Shown here: in pieces, positions 33,931 through 45,286 of the stretch
Layout of the letters: every line of letters begins with the position of its first letter
How positions within the stretch are numbered: the stretch's first letter is position 1
NCBI GenBank assembly: GCA_012656075.1
Contig: JAAKBF010000009.1
Span: 1,726,404 to 1,790,403 of the forward strand
Direction: 5' to 3'
Source: Phytophthora hibernalis
Taxonomy: Eukaryota > Oomycota > Peronosporomycetes > Peronosporales > Peronosporaceae
DNA length: 64,000 bases
The notes under the pieces: generated by a model
The model's database searches: none
What the model was told of the DNA's origin: nothing
What the model saw: the letters and a program-made list of their open reading frames with translations, nothing else
Position numbers and translations under genes: made by a program

Positions 33931-33994
33931 ACCGATGTAGCTCAATGGAAGAGCTCCCGAAAGGGAAGAAGGTGGCTCGATTCCGCCCATCGGT
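33931..33994 (+). other. tRNA-like module with pol III A and B boxes
   Basis: ACCGATG (33931-33937) pairs perfectly with CATCGGT (33988-33994) as a 7-bp acceptor stem. GCTC/GAGC form a D stem with an A-box-like TAGCTCAATGG. GGTGG/CCGCC form a T stem around CTCGATT, giving a B-box-like GGCTCGATTCC. In place of an anticodon arm there is a 4-bp stem with a GAAA tetraloop (33955-33966), so this is not a decoding tRNA. It is probably a tRNA-derived SINE head or a leader module of a retroelement; an ORF (MTAADLTSTEAPTTRTREED) starts 18 bases downstream at 34012. Confidence 0.5.
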
Positions 33995-34011
33995 AAATTT
34001 TCTATGATCGA

Positions 34012-34239
34012 ATGACTGCTGCAGACCTGACATCAACGGAAGCACCGACTACAAGGACGCGTGAAGAAGATCGTGTTGCGTTACGGGAGCAGCTTGAGTG
34101 TGCCTTGGCGATGAATAGGTGCAGGGTCTACAACTCTATCGATGGCGAGACGCTGGCGATAGGCGTTGATGAGGTCGTTGAGGATTCCCTCGCGATACAG
34201 CTGACGAATCGCCTTGAGTACAGCGTTGGATCCCTTTGA
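34012..34239 (+). CDS. short ORF after tRNA-like module, uncertain
   Basis: Frame MTAADLTSTEAPTTRTREED followed by RVALREQLECALAMNR. The N-terminal 30 residues look like a gag-type start, charged and helical. From about 34081 it overlaps the antisense 3' end of Crypton copy 1, so the latter part is shadow. Possibly the start of a retroelement gag interrupted by the Crypton insertion. Confidence 0.25.
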   Translation: MTAADLTSTEAPTTRTREEDRVALREQLECALAMNRCRVYNSIDGETLAIGVDEVVEDSLAIQLTNRLEYSVGSL

Positions 34240-36098
34240 TGGTACGCCTCGCGCGCCAAGGTACGCAGTGACTTTGCTTGACGCTAACTCTCCGAGCTGA
34301 CGGACATTATGGGCGATGACTCGTCGAGCGTATATCCGTCTTCGATGAAGTTTCATGAAGGCCACAAGCTGCTTGGCATCTGATTTCCTGTGCTTGTCCG
34401 TGCTTAGCCATCCGTGCGGAGCGGCGGTGTACCACGCGAACTAGGTGTCCATAAGTGGTATCGTCTTTGAGCGGCGTCGACGCTTCACCGGTACTCTTTC
34501 ATCTTCATCTCTTGGTCGCTTGGCTTGATCTACATGTGCTGACGATTTCGCTTCAGTGTTGGTATTTGCAGCTTCTAGGGAGTTGACTCGAGCCTCGAGG
34601 CTACGGTTGACCTCGATTAACCTTTCAATCAAGGCAGTCTGATGTTCGAACGCAACTTTGGCCTTCACGTTTCCTTCCATCAGGTCTTCTGCGGTGGTGT
34701 TGGCTTGATCTTTTGACCTCGAGAGTTGCTGTGACCAAGCAAGCAGACTCGTCGTCGTCAAACCAGAGGCTTCAACGCATCGCTGGATATCTTCATTGCA
34801 GGCGCCTGCGCGTTGGTATTCATCAACGATGGGTAGTGGAGGAAGATAGCTGCTGTCAGCACATCTCTCACAGCAGCGCAGACATTGAAGGCTTTGTTAC
34901 CCAGCGCATGACTCGAATTGAAGAGCTTGCGGCTAACCTCTCTAATATCCTCTTGTGTAGTGGAGTCAAAGACTTCTAGTGACGGAAGAACACAGGCTTG
35001 CTTTGGCGCCATCCCACTCAGCACCTTGGCTACTTGATGGTCTTCTTTCGGAGTATTGAAGACGTACGCGAAGGCTTTGTTGGTCGTGGTCAAGTTCCAG
35101 GCTCCGCGATCGAATATCCACTGCGCCGTCAGCTCTGAGCTCGCGTTCGTATTCTGCGCGCCGCCACGTCGAAACGAATGAGAGGTCAGCGGCTCTTCGA
35201 CTCCAGCTGGACCAACAACACGATCGAGCAAGCGGTTGACATAAGCGTGGACTCCGACTGTTGGTGTCGTGTGGACGGTCGTGCTTCTATTCGACGTCTG
35301 AGAAGAATCTAGGACGCCGCTGTCTTCAAGCAGGTCCAGCAATAGGATCGAGTTGGTCAGCTCAACAGGGACGTCCTTCGACTGCACTGGCAAGTGATTG
35401 AGCAGCGCTGCGCACGGCGACTCCTGCATCATCAAGGCCAGAGCGAGCGCCAGCAGCGGGCAAGTCATGAAGTTTTCGTCGGGAAAGAGCGACAGTGTCT
35501 GCTCGTCTGACGTCTTCACGCGGATGAAGCGGATAAAGAACACACCACCAGCACCGATGGTGAGCTGCTGCTTCCGGACGAAGGTGAGGTCCGAAGCGCG
35601 CCCGAAGAGATACCACAATAGGCATAGCAGTGCTGAATCTTGGTAGCCTGACGCACAGCAGGCCGTTGAATACAGATAACTTGTTATCTTATCGAGATCA
35701 TCATTCGTGCATGCAACCGCTTTCTTGACAAATCCACCACTCTCGCGTTTGATGCAGTGCTGTTCAAGGGTATGCCCCAAGCTGAGCAGCTGGCGGGCCA
35801 CAGCTCCACCTTGAACAGGGTACTCGTCGAGGAGCCAGCACTTCGCTTGGCGGAAATATTGAGCGACGGAGTGGCGCGACAAGTGCAGCCCCTTTGCTCT
35901 TGCATGAAATGCTAGGTACACACCGAACTTGTCCATCAGCGTCACTAGGATGACACCCGCGCGGCTTGGGTCGACAACGATCAACGCCTTGACATGCTCC
36001 ATGCTCGTGCCCTCGGCGGAGAGGAAGCGATTGAACGCCTTTATGGCCGTCGCGCGCGCGCGCTTGGTGTTGGCGGGCTTCAAATCGTTCAGGCTCAT
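34081..36098 (-). mobile_element. Crypton-type tyrosine recombinase element, copy 1
   Basis: Cryptons are DNA transposons that use a tyrosine recombinase alone. The main frame (34758-36098) starts MSLNDLKPANTKRARATAIK; the frame is open to an earlier Met at 36146, but copy 2 shares the MSL start. Catalytic signatures: LLCLLWYLFGRASDLTFVRK with the first Arg, SHSFRRGGAQ (HxxR) and a probable nucleophile Tyr in TTTNKAFAYVFNT. The C-terminus continues in shifted frames: LTTTSLLAWSQQLSRSKDQA, a coiled coil ALIERLIEVNRSLEARVNSL, a basic RRRRSKTIPLM, then WYTAAPHGWLSTD and finally VLKAIRQLYREGILNDLINA with DRVVDPAPI. The same tail is present in copy 2, so it is part of the element. An in-frame TAG near 34441 marks decay. 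Two copies and YR motifs make the type assignment firm; the subclass (stramenopile CryptonS) is inferred. Confidence 0.82.
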
Positions 36099-36796
36099 TA
36101 CTCTTGGTCGGAAAGGCGGCAAATATGCGAGTGATACGTGGCGCACCTCTCGCTTGTAGCACGATTCTCATATCTGGGCGTCAGCTCCGACCAGATATGT
36201 CGGAATCGCTCAGCTTCCGACTGCAACGTAAAATCGTATTTTATTGGATAAAATAAAATCGTTGACGTGATTCGATTCGCCAAAAACATAGATATGGTTT
36301 TTATTGGCCAAAAACGAATTAAATACCTATCTCATTGGCTAATATGTACCATACAAACATGAAGTTTGGTCGGAGAGACATTGTTATTCATCCATAGCGT
36401 AAATTGGCCGACAACGGCCGACACGGCCGACAATGGTGTGGACCACGCCAATTTTCTCCGTGAGGTGCATTGGGTCATAAAAGATAATTGTCGAAGGACG
36501 CAACGAGCACGGGGAGCCGACCCTGAGCAAGCCGACGACGCCGCCAGGACCCCCAATCAAGACGAAAGGGTACCCAAGACACATAGCTTGCGACTCCCAT
36601 TTATAATCCGTCGCAGAAACCTCCCAGATGATATTGAAGCCCCAGCAGGGCGGCCGGCAGGCTGTCCGACAGGGGAGCTCCAGGTAAGACATCTGCTGCT
36701 GCTGCGGTTTGCTTTCAGGCGACGCCGTCAACACACAAGGCTACACAGTACAAATGTAAACGTTGATGATGATTAGAAGGAGAGCACGTAGTGATA
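36099..36796. other. upstream region of Crypton copy 1 and spacer
   Basis: A/T-rich with several ATTGG/CCAAT boxes (36240-36350) and ending in a sequence like ttattcatcc near 36390, features shared with the upstream region of Crypton copy 2 (44640-44765). Beyond that, the sequence to 36796 has no recognised gene. Confidence 0.4.
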
Positions 36797-38423
36797 TTAA
36801 TTGCAAAGAAGAAAAGCTTTCAAATTCAGTTTAGCGTCCAATGTTCTTGCTAAGATATTGGTACCTGAAGAATTGCATTGCACCGCGCACTCCTGTATTA
36901 ACGCCTCGCGCAGTCTTTCCCGACAGGAACTCCTCAAAGAATCGCAAATTACCCCGCACCAGTGGTTGTTGTTGACATTGATGACCATTAACAATGCCGG
37001 CGGATTTTCCAGGTTCTTCGCGTAGCTGAATGCCGGTTGGTTTCCTGCAAGCACTGGATCCCGGAGTGGAAGCTGAAGCACATTCGCGGGCAATGCAACA
37101 GCGAATTGATTATGACGATACAGCCTGATCAAACCGACAATCGCTCTGTCCAGGCAGGATTCATCAACTTGTTGCTTTCCACAAAACTCCACCAAAAACC
37201 ACCGCTCGTGTAGTACCGGCAGCCGAAGAAGATTAATACTCATATCCTCTGTAGTCATGCGCACATCTTCAGCAAAACCATCTTCAGGGGTGAAACGCGT
37301 ATGAGTTTCAGACGCCACCCAACGAAGTGCACCGTCGAGCTCATCATAGCGACCCAGGAGTCGGTACCAAATTATCATTGCATCAATCGCTTCCACGCAA
37401 TATGTTGTACCGCAAACGGTGACAGCAAGGGCTTTGCGTTCAATAGGTACTCCGCGTGTTTTCTTCCACCTCACGCAAAATTCATCGATCTTTTTACCAC
37501 ACATCTTCGACGTAGATTCTGGCAAGATATGGACAAGATCGGTTGCAGGTGCGGTCGCTTCTTCGTTTTGACAGCAACAGAAACACTTGCACGCGAAATT
37601 TTGCACACCTTCAGCTTCCACATTCGCGAAGCATACTCAACGTATGGCGCGCCAGCCCAGATAGCGTCGATAAGCAGTTGTACTGAGAGAGGGCGAGGCC
37701 CCTTACTGCCTTGCTCGGGTTGGTCAGCTATGGGTGCGCTCTTATCAGGAATAGAGTCAGACAAATCACTGAAAATATCCACCTCACCGTCACACTCATG
37801 AGACTGAAGAGGGGCTTCAGCTGCTAGTTGTGCGTCCTGAACCGGAGGTGTGTGCTCAAAATTGGGTACTTCGTCAGCAACGCGCTATGTATTTGCGGGA
37901 TTGCTAGGCGATGCAATCGCGATTGTTGTAGGCTCTTCTGAAGGGCTGCGGGCAAGTCGGCTGTATCATAATGTTGTTCTTCTTGCTCGTTCGGAGCCTG
38001 CCCACCATCACCAGGAATTTCTCTTGACCAGTAATACTCCAAAAGCCATTTAATCCAGCCTCGCTGGGTTTTATCCTTGAACAATGGAAACTCCTCAATA
38101 TGACCGCAACAGTAACGCAGGAGCTCTCCATGAGTGGCAACACCGCCGTCGCGTCGACAGTTGTCGTAATAATCCAACACCCGCTGTTCGTACGGCTTCT
38201 CCCTGCGTGGACGTCCCCCACCTTTCTTCCTAAAACGCTCGTTGATTTGAATGTGGTTGAGCTTTGGACGAGAAATTTTCTCACGCCAACCAAGCAGGGT
38301 GACTTGGTGTACATTCACCTCTTTGGCAGCTTGCGCAAGAGTCCAATGCTTGTTCTGTTGCCAGATCTTCAACTTCTTAATCTGTTCAGTCACCGGAGTC
38401 TGCACGCAGAGGCGCTTCGACAT
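36797..38423 (-). mobile_element. HTH plus Ulp1-like protease gene, transposon-associated
   Basis: N-terminal part (37824-38423): KIWQQNKHWTLAQAAKEVNV followed by HQVTLLGWREK, a helix-turn-helix of the psq/CENP-B-transposase kind, then GGGRPRREKPYEQRVLDYYD. A middle segment (37471-37782) reads LSVQLLIDAIWAGAPYVEYA. The C-terminal frame (36797-37621) contains DMSINLLRLPVLHERWFLVE and LLMVINVNNNHWCGVICD, which has the catalytic His-Trp of Ulp1/C48 SUMO-peptidases. The catalytic Asp and Cys boxes expected after the His are not visible before the stop, so the protease is truncated or inactive. Frames change near 37800 and 37600. DNA-binding HTH plus Ulp1 domains occur in transposon-encoded proteins; a complete transposase is not present here. 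Confidence 0.55.
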
Positions 38424-38544
38424 GAGTAATGGCAGGTAGTGCTAGCAGCAATGAGAGTAGCGGGAGGAGGAGGGGGCGATGAAGAATGGGGAAGAACAAA
38501 AATAAACGGCTCTCGTTGCGCTAACCTGATTCTGATTCTGTTCG

Positions 38545-41500
38545 AGTTAATATGGATCATTTCGAGTTAATGTGCATCTACTCGAGTAAATGTGGGTCCG
38601 TGGATCGCTTCGAATAAATGTGCATCCATTCGTGTAGTTTTGAATCCCTTCGAGTAGTTCTGAATCCATTCGAGTAAATGTGGGTCGCTTCGTGTAAATG
38701 TGCATCCATTCGAGTAAATAAGAACTAGTCAAATGGATGCGGAATTAATCGTACAGATTCAGAACTACTCGAACGGATTCAGAACTACTCGAGTGATTCA
38801 GAACTACTTGAATGGATGTGGAACTACTCGAACAGATTCGGAACTACTCGAACAGATTCAGAACTACTCGAACGGATGCAGAACTACTCGAGTGATTCAG
38901 AACTACTCGAGTGATTCAGAACTACTCAAATAGATGTGGAACTACTCGAACGGATTCAGAACTACTCGAACGGATTCAGAACTACTCGAACGGATTCAGA
39001 ACTACTCGAACAGATTCATAAATACTCGAACGGATGCAGAACTACTCGAATCGATACAGAACTACTCGAATAGATGTGGAACTACTCGAATGGATGCAGA
39101 ACTATTCGAGTGATTCAGAACTACTCGAATGGATGTGGAACTACTCGAATGGATGCAGAACTATTGGAGTGATTCAGAACTACTCAAATAGATGTGGAAC
39201 TACTCGAACGGATTCAGAACTACTCGAACGGAATCAGAACTACTCGAACGGATTCAGAACTACTCGAACAGATTCATAAATACTCGAACGGATGCAGAAC
39301 TACTCGAATCGATACAGAACTACTCGAGTGATTCAGAACTCCTCGAGTGATTCAGAACTACTCGAATAGATGGGAAACTACTCGAATGGATGCAGAACTA
39401 TTGGAGTGATTCAGAACTACTCGAGTGATTCAGAACTACTCAAATAGATGTGGAACTACTCGAACGGATTCAGAACTACTCGAACAGATTCATAAATACT
39501 CGAACGGATGCAGAACTACTCGAATCGATACAGAACTACTCGAGTGATTCAGAACTACTCGAGTGATTCAGAACTACTCGAATAGATGTGGAACTACTCG
39601 AATGGATGCAGAACTATTCGAGTGATTCAGAACTACTCGAATGGATGTGGAACTACTCGAATGGATGCAGAACTATTGGAGTGATTCAGAACTACTCAAA
39701 TAGATGTGGAACTACTCGAACGGATTCAGAACTACTCGAACAGATTCATAAATACTCGAACGGATGCAGAACTACTCGAATCGATACAGAACTACTCGAG
39801 TGATTCAGAACTACTCGAGTGATTCAGAACTACTCGAATAGATGTGGAACTACTCGAATGGATGCAGAACTATTCGAGTGATTCAGAACTACTCGAATGG
39901 ATGTGGAACTACTCGAATGGATGCAGAACTATTGGAGTGATTCAGAACTACTCAAATAGATGTGGAACTACTCGAACGGATTCAGAACTACTCGAACAGA
40001 TTCATAAATACTCGAACGGATGCAGAACTACTCGAATCGATACAGAACTACTCGAGTGATTCAGAACTACTCGAGTGATTCAGAACTACTCGAATAGATG
40101 TGGAACTACTCGAATGGATGCAGAACTATTCGAGTGATTCAGAACTACTCGAATGGATGTGGAACTACTCGAATGGATGCAGAACTATTGGAGTGATTCA
40201 GAACTACTCGAGTGATTCAGAACTACTCAAATAGATGTGGAACTACTCGAACGGATTCAGAACTACTCGAACAGATTCATAAATACTCGAACGGATGCAG
40301 AACTACTCGAATCGATACAGAACTACTCGAGTGATTCAGAACTACTCGAGTGATTCAGAACTACTCGAATAGATGTGGAACTACTCGAATGGATGCAGAA
40401 CTATTCGAGTGATTCAGAACTACTCGAATGGATGTGGAACTACTCGAATGGATGCAGAACTATTGGAGTGATTCAGAACTACTCAAATAGATGTGGAACT
40501 ACTCGAACGGATTCAGAACTACTCGAACAGATTCATAACTACTCGAACGGATGCAGAACTACTCGAATCGATACAGAACTACTCGAGTGATTCAGAACTA
40601 CTCGAGTGATTCAGAACTACTCGAATAGATGTGGAACTACTCGAATGGATGCAGAACTATTCGAGTGATTCAGAACTACTCGAATGGATGTGGAACTACT
40701 CGAATGGATGCAGAACTATTGGAGTGATTCAGAACTACTCAGTGATTCAGAACTACTCAAATAGATGTGGAACTACTCGAACGGATTCAGAACTACTCGA
40801 ACAGATTCATAAATACTCGAACGGATGCAGAACTACTCGAATCGATACAGAACTACTCGAGTGATTCAGAACTACTCGAGTGATTCAGAACTACTCAAAT
40901 AGATGTGGAACTACTCGAACGGATTCAGAACTACTCGAACAGATTCATAAATACTCGAACGGATGCAGAACTACTCGAATCGATACAGAACTACTCGAGT
41001 GATTCAGAACTACTCGAGTGATTCAGAACTACTCGAATAGATGTGGAACTACTCGAATGGATGCAGAACTATTCGAGTGATTCAGAACTACTCGAATGGA
41101 TGTGGAACTACTCGAATGGATGCAGAACTATTGGAGTGATTCAGAACTACTCAAATAGATGTGGAACTACTCGAACGGATTCAGAACTACTCGAACAGAT
41201 TCATAAATACTCGAACGGATGCAGAACTACTCGAATCGATACAGAACTACTCGAGTGATTCAGAACTACTCGAGTGATTCAGAACTACTCGAATAGATGT
41301 GGAACTACTCGAATGGATGCAGAACTATTCGAGTGATTCAGAACTACTCGAATGGATGTGGAACTACTCGAATGGATGCAGAACTATTGGAGTGATTCAG
41401 AACTACTCGAGTGATTCAGAACTACTCAAATAGATGTGGAACTACTCGAACGGATTCAGAACTACTCGAACAGATTCATAAATACTCGAACGGATGCAGA

Positions 41501-42235
41501 ACTACTCGAATCGATACAGAACTACTCGAGTGATTCAGAACTACTCGAGTGATTCAGAACTACTCGAATAGATGTGGAACTACTCGAATGGATGCAGAAC
41601 TATTCGAGTGATTCAGAACTACTCGAATGGATGTGGAACTACTCGAATGGATGCAGAACTATTGGAGTGATTCAGAACTACTCAAATAGATGTGGAACTA
41701 CTCGAACGGATTCAGAACTACTCGAACAGATTCATAAATACTCGAACGGATGCAGAACTACTCGAATCGATACAGAACTACTCGAGTGATTCAGAACTAC
41801 TCGAGTGATTCAGAACTACTCGAATAGATGTGGAACTACTCGAATGGATGCAGAACTATTCGAGTGATTCAGAACTACTCGAATGGATGTGGAACTACTC
41901 GAATGGATGCAGAACTATTGGAGTGATTCAGAACTACTCGAGTGATTCAGAACTACTCAAATAGATGTGGAACTACTCGAACGGATTCAGAACTACTCGA
42001 ACAGATTCATAAATACTCGAACGGATGCAGAACTACTCGAATCGATACAGAACTACTCGAGTGATTCAGAACTACTCGAGTGATTCAGAACTACTCGAAT
42101 AGATGTGGAACTACTCGAATGGATGCAGAACTATTCGAGTGATTCAGAACTACTCGAATGGATGTGGAACTACTCGAATGGATGCAGAACTACTCGAACA
42201 GATTCATAACTAATCGAAGGGATTCAGAACTAATA
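38545..42235. repeat. minisatellite array with higher-order repeats
   Basis: About 3.7 kb of 19-20-nt units around GAACTACTCGA (variants CGAACGGATTCA, CGAATGGATGCA, CGAGTGATTCA, CAAATAGATGTG). Units are organised in higher-order repeats: the anchor GTGGAACTACTCGAATGGAT recurs at 39588, 39844, 40100, 40375, 40631, 41043, 41299, 41574, 41830 and 42105, i.e. spacings of 256, 256, 275, 256, 412, 256, 275, 256 and 275. The first ~170 bases (38545-38725) carry the same units in reverse complement (TTCGAGTAGTTCTGAATCCA). The in-frame peptides seen in the array are a by-product of the repeat. Confidence 0.97.
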
Positions 42236-42493
42236 ATACCAAATGCTTGTAAAATTAAAATATAAACTTCTGGGTGACCAAAAAACCAAAATAAATGTTG
42301 ATATAATACTGGATCACCACCTCCAGATGGACACTCGAAGAGATTCAGTGGGTTTACGCTTGGTAATACAACCTTCTACTACTCAATCTATCTTTCCACA
42401 CTGTTGTAAGAAGCATACTGAACTGCTTTCACGACTATTTTTGCAGTTACTCCTTCCAGCTCAGCCCTGAACGGAAAAAGATGATACATTCTA
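42236..42493. other. spacer between satellite and Crypton copy 2
   Basis: A/T-rich 258 bases. The reading frame found here has no recognisable family. It probably includes the 3' untranslated end or terminus of Crypton copy 2. Confidence 0.35.
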
Positions 42494-44495
42494 CTACAAT
42501 AGACTTTTAGTCTCATCGGGGGCTGGGTCCACAATCTGATCTACTGCTACCCGCGCTCGGTAAGCAACTATCAGATCCAAAAACGCCCTGTCGCGGTGAA
42601 GACGACGAAGCTGCTTTAACAAACCCGACCCGAACTTGCGCTTGATTCCTCGTAAGAATACGGAGTCTGCATAACTGCTGCAAATTGGATCCAACTTAAA
42701 ACCGCGAGGCAGGAACAGCTTCATGGACGCAACGATCTGCTTTGACTGGGACTTGTACTACCAATCATCGCACGCATACCACAGCCGTGGGGACTTCGTG
42801 TACCATTCGAACCAGACCGCGGTAGCAGATTTTAGAGAGGATTTTCTTTTGGGTTTCTTGCAAGTAGATCCGGACGTGTCTGCGGGAGGCACTGCACCAT
42901 TGATGAGATCGCTTTTCGATACCGCAGTAGATATCTGAGTTGTCTCCATATCCGAGTTTGATGAATGGTTCTCTAGCCTTGCGAGCCGCGATGAAAGCTC
43001 CTGGTTAGCTTCGAAAAGCTGCGATATGACTGCGTTTTGGTGGTTTATCAGTTGAATTTCACGTGTAAACGGTTCTTTCTCATCTTCAACGGATTGGTTC
43101 GACTCCTGCTTGATTTTGATGCTGAACGAAAGTAGTTCAGGCATCGACACACCCTGCGCGAAAAGGCACGTCCGAATCCGAGACGCAAACGGACTCGTAG
43201 GGTACCTCTCATTGGTCTCAGCGAAGTGTTGGATCAAATAGCCGTCAGCAAATCTGCGACTTGATTGTCAATATTCAATAACGAATCGTCAAAGTCTCTG
43301 CTTGTAGAAAAGAGTTCACAACCGAGATGACGAATATTGGTTCTAGTGGCGGAGTCAAAAGTACTATAGTCGGAACAAGGGTTATCAGAGGACTTCCAGT
43401 CGCTGAGAACCTTCGATACTTTCATGTCTTCACTTGTCGTGCTAAATACGTATGCGAACGCCTTGTTCGTTGCAGTCATGTTCCAGTTGCCTCGATCGAA
43501 GTTCCACTGGGCGCTTAATGTAGCGTCTCCATTTGCATGCTGAGCACCCCACGCCTGAAAGAGTGCGACGAGAGATTCGATGTATTATCAGCGTTTGACT
43601 GTTGAGAGGACGCTGTCTTGAGAACTCTGTTTACATATCCCTGTAATTTGATCGGAGCAGGCCCTTGTCTTGCCGAGGTCGACGACTCAATATTGTCCGC
43701 TTCATCTTCATCTTCACAATTGAGCAGATCTTCTATTAGCGGGATGTCGTTTTCCATCGTCGTAGGCACATCGTCATCGTTCTCAAATAGTTGCTTGACG
43801 CTGAGCACCGACGAAATCGGAAACGATTGCATAGCTAATGCCATTGCAATGGCATGAACCGGGCACGAAACAAACGAGGAATTGTCGGGGTATAGTGATA
43901 GACCTTGCTCTTCTGACGTTTTCGTGCGGATGAGCCTCATGAACAGCACATTGTCTGAAGACACGGAGAGATTGCACTTCTGGATGAACGCGAGGTTCGA
44001 CGCCCGACCAAACGCATACCACATGATAGCAAGAAGTGCAGCATCTTGGTATTCCTTTTCATCAGTAGCGTCGTAGTACAAACTATCGATGAGTGACCGC
44101 AGGTCCGTTTTGGTACAGGCAGGAGCCTTGTTTACCAGGCCGCCTTGTTGACGCTTCAAGCAGTGCCGCTCCAAAATTCGGCCCATTTCGAGGAGCTTCT
44201 GTTCAAGACCGGGCGATGTCGGGAAATCCTCCAGCAACCAGTTTTTCACGTTGCGGTAGTAGCTCATGACCATGTTCCGCTTCCGCAGTTCGCCACCTTT
44301 GCCGGACGAGAAGGCCAGAAACATAGCAAAGCGGTCCATGAGCTTCACGAAAACGGCACCGCGGCTGTCAGTAATAAGTGTAGCTCTGATGAACTCGATG
44401 TTAGTGTTCTTTGAAGTCAAGAATGCCTTGAAGATGTTGATAGCTGTAGAGAGCGCGCGCTTTGTGTTCTGGGGTGCTAGATCCTAAAGGCTCAT
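42494..44495 (-). mobile_element. Crypton-type tyrosine recombinase element, copy 2
   Basis: Homologous to copy 1 over its whole length. Start MSL at 44495, but codon 4 is TAG where copy 1 has Asn; then DLAPQNTKRALSTAINIF, FVKLMDRFAMFLAFSSGKGG, ALLAIMWYAFGRASNLAFIQ, LIRTKTSEEQGLSLYPD and SHSFRRG. The HxxR motif is followed by a frame change at a four-C run (43547-43550, plus strand), after which TATNKAFAYVFSTTSEDMKV supplies the Tyr. The tail again has a coiled coil (VISQLFEANQELSSRLARLE), basic patch (KKPKRKSSLKS), VWFEWYTKSPRLWYA and LLKQLRRLHRDRAFLDLIVA with DQIVDPAP. Its divergence from copy 1 shows they are old, separate insertions. Confidence 0.82.
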
Positions 44496-45286
44496 TCTTT
44501 CTTTCAGTCAAATGTCGGCAAGACGTCGGCTGGTTGCTGGATATCCGGTTGATACGCGAATGATTTAGTTTCAGTATTCCTCACAGCATGTCCGAGTGCA
44601 GTGGCCGACAAGATATGTCGGCCATTCATTTCTTAGGTGCTTAACCTAACCCTAATTTCCTGATTGGATAAAACTCTGTGATGTCGACTTTCATTGGTCA
44701 CAATATACGTAGTATAAAACAACACAAATCAAGGCTGTCGGCAGAATAGGGATATTCATCCGTGTCAAGCTTCATCGAACAACACCAACTAATTTGTAAG
44801 GTCGATGTTCGACCACTATTACAAAGTCCGTTGAGCGCTGGCGATTCGGTGTTGTCGGGACTGGGATCCAACGGATTCAATGGGATTATATTGACGGAAA
44901 TACGTCGACACTACTGGGGTACATATCTCTAAAACGTGAAACTTCGGCGAGGAAAATATATAGCTGATATCCGTACTTAGGCGAGTCAACAGCGATACGT
45001 CCAAGCCAAACACGAGTATTACCATTTACCATACTCTATTTACCCCTCCGAAAAGTCATGAGGGTACGAGACGCCAGGTGTTTCATAGGCAGATTCACAA
45101 AGCAAGCTTTTTACTTGATATTTGTAAGTAAATATAGTAAGAACTAAAACTTAATTTAAACCCACCATTTCTTTCAACCAGTCGGGGTGGGGGGTCGGTA
45201 GGTACAGTAGTCATAACAATTCGGCAGGAATGATTATGTCTGTCTGGGGACTAGCACGTCTACCCAAATAGCAAGTGTTCACCTGT
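44496..45286. other. Crypton upstream region and spacer
   Basis: Begins with sequence resembling the upstream region of Crypton copy 1 (ATTGG boxes at 44665-44700, atattcatcc near 44755). The remainder, to 45286, is A/T-rich without a recognised gene; a GT-rich stretch sits near 45181. Confidence 0.4.

Noticed and set aside
33931..33994. Functional tRNA gene
   Set aside because: No anticodon loop; a GAAA tetraloop hairpin replaces the anticodon arm.
38733..41789. Repeated peptides such as NYSNGCRTTRIDTELLE as a repeat protein
   Set aside because: They are translations of the minisatellite; frame is kept only by chance between indels and there is no start context or unique sequence.
38545..42235. 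CRISPR-like array
   Set aside because: Units are contiguous without unique spacers, and the organism is a eukaryote.
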